Source: a virus
IMG/VR virus record: IMGVR_UViG_3300040801_002990
Coordinates: 1 to 21,296 of that record
Reading direction: 5' to 3' (one strand)
DNA: 21,296 nucleotides
Shown: positions 21,237 through 21,296 of the stretch, in pieces
How the letters are laid out: the number at the start of each line of letters is the position of its first letter
How positions within the stretch are numbered: position 1 is the first letter of the stretch
The notes under the pieces: model-generated
What the model was told of the DNA's origin: nothing
Database searches by the model: none
What the model saw: only the letters and a program-made list of their open reading frames with translations
Made by a program: the position numbers and the translations under genes

Positions 21237-21296
21237 TTATCTTTTGAATACCTCCCACTCTTGAAGGACGATCACCAGCTGATCTTTCTTCAGCTC
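21237..21296 (-). CDS. 3' end of a minus-strand gene entering the window
   Basis: The last 19 codons of a frame that begins beyond the window: ELKKDQLVIVLQEWEVFKR, then TAA at 21239-21237. Codon use and composition look like real coding sequence. The product cannot be identified. A 6-bp inverted repeat, AGCTGA 21277-21282 / TCAGCT 21290-21295, lies within the codons. Confidence 0.5.
   Translation of the reverse strand, partial: ELKKDQLVIVLQEWEVFKR

Noticed and set aside
1-21296. CRISPR array or rRNA gene
   Set aside because: No regularly spaced repeats and no conserved rRNA segments were seen on either strand.

Overview
The window looks like part of a tailed-phage genome or prophage from a Bacteroidetes host. 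The main reasons are a promoter before the leftmost operon that fits the Bacteroidetes pattern (TTTG, 19 bases, TATATTTG), weak or absent Shine-Dalgarno sequences before most genes, a DUF6712-like protein, an ArdC-type N-domain protein and a GTA-type three-helix holin. No integrase, replication gene or attachment site is visible, so I cannot say whether it is integrated. All calls come from reading motifs by eye; no database search was run.

Left edge (1-511): the 5' end of a minus-strand gene that may carry a bulb-lectin-like domain, then a 345-base non-coding stretch with mutually exclusive inverted repeats, three TTGCAA palindromes and the plus-strand promoter.

Plus-strand module (512-4396): six tightly packed genes, most with overlapping ends. 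They encode two small proteins, a SNF2-type helicase-like ATPase, a DUF3440/IbrA-like PP-loop (PAPS reductase family) protein, an IbrB-like ParB/sulfiredoxin-fold protein and a small helix-turn-helix protein. This is the best candidate for a poorly described system, perhaps nucleic-acid modification, defence or superinfection control. An AT-rich orphan gene (4463-4684) flanked by attC-like hairpins follows. A hairpin at 4702-4731 lies where the plus and minus operons converge.

Minus-strand phage module (read right to left, 19914 to 4750): a packaging block with a coiled-coil protein, a PLD-like HxK protein, two small-terminase candidates and a large terminase with intact ATPase and nuclease residues. 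Next comes a 389-base gap full of hairpins and short repeats, then a three-gene accessory block (127 aa protein, ArdC-N-like protein, 46 aa microprotein) bounded by strong terminators. A structured, pseudoknot-capable leader then opens the long structural operon: 76 aa, 96 aa, portal, DUF6712-like, M15 endolysin, 31 aa membrane peptide, holin, then five tail or baseplate-like proteins and a final basic protein that appears to start at TTG. I recognise no major capsid protein, prohead protease or tape measure.

Right edge (19957-21296): a helical protein of unknown function behind a terminator-like leader, a small secreted protein with an EF-hand/dockerin-like loop, and the last 19 codons of another minus-strand gene.
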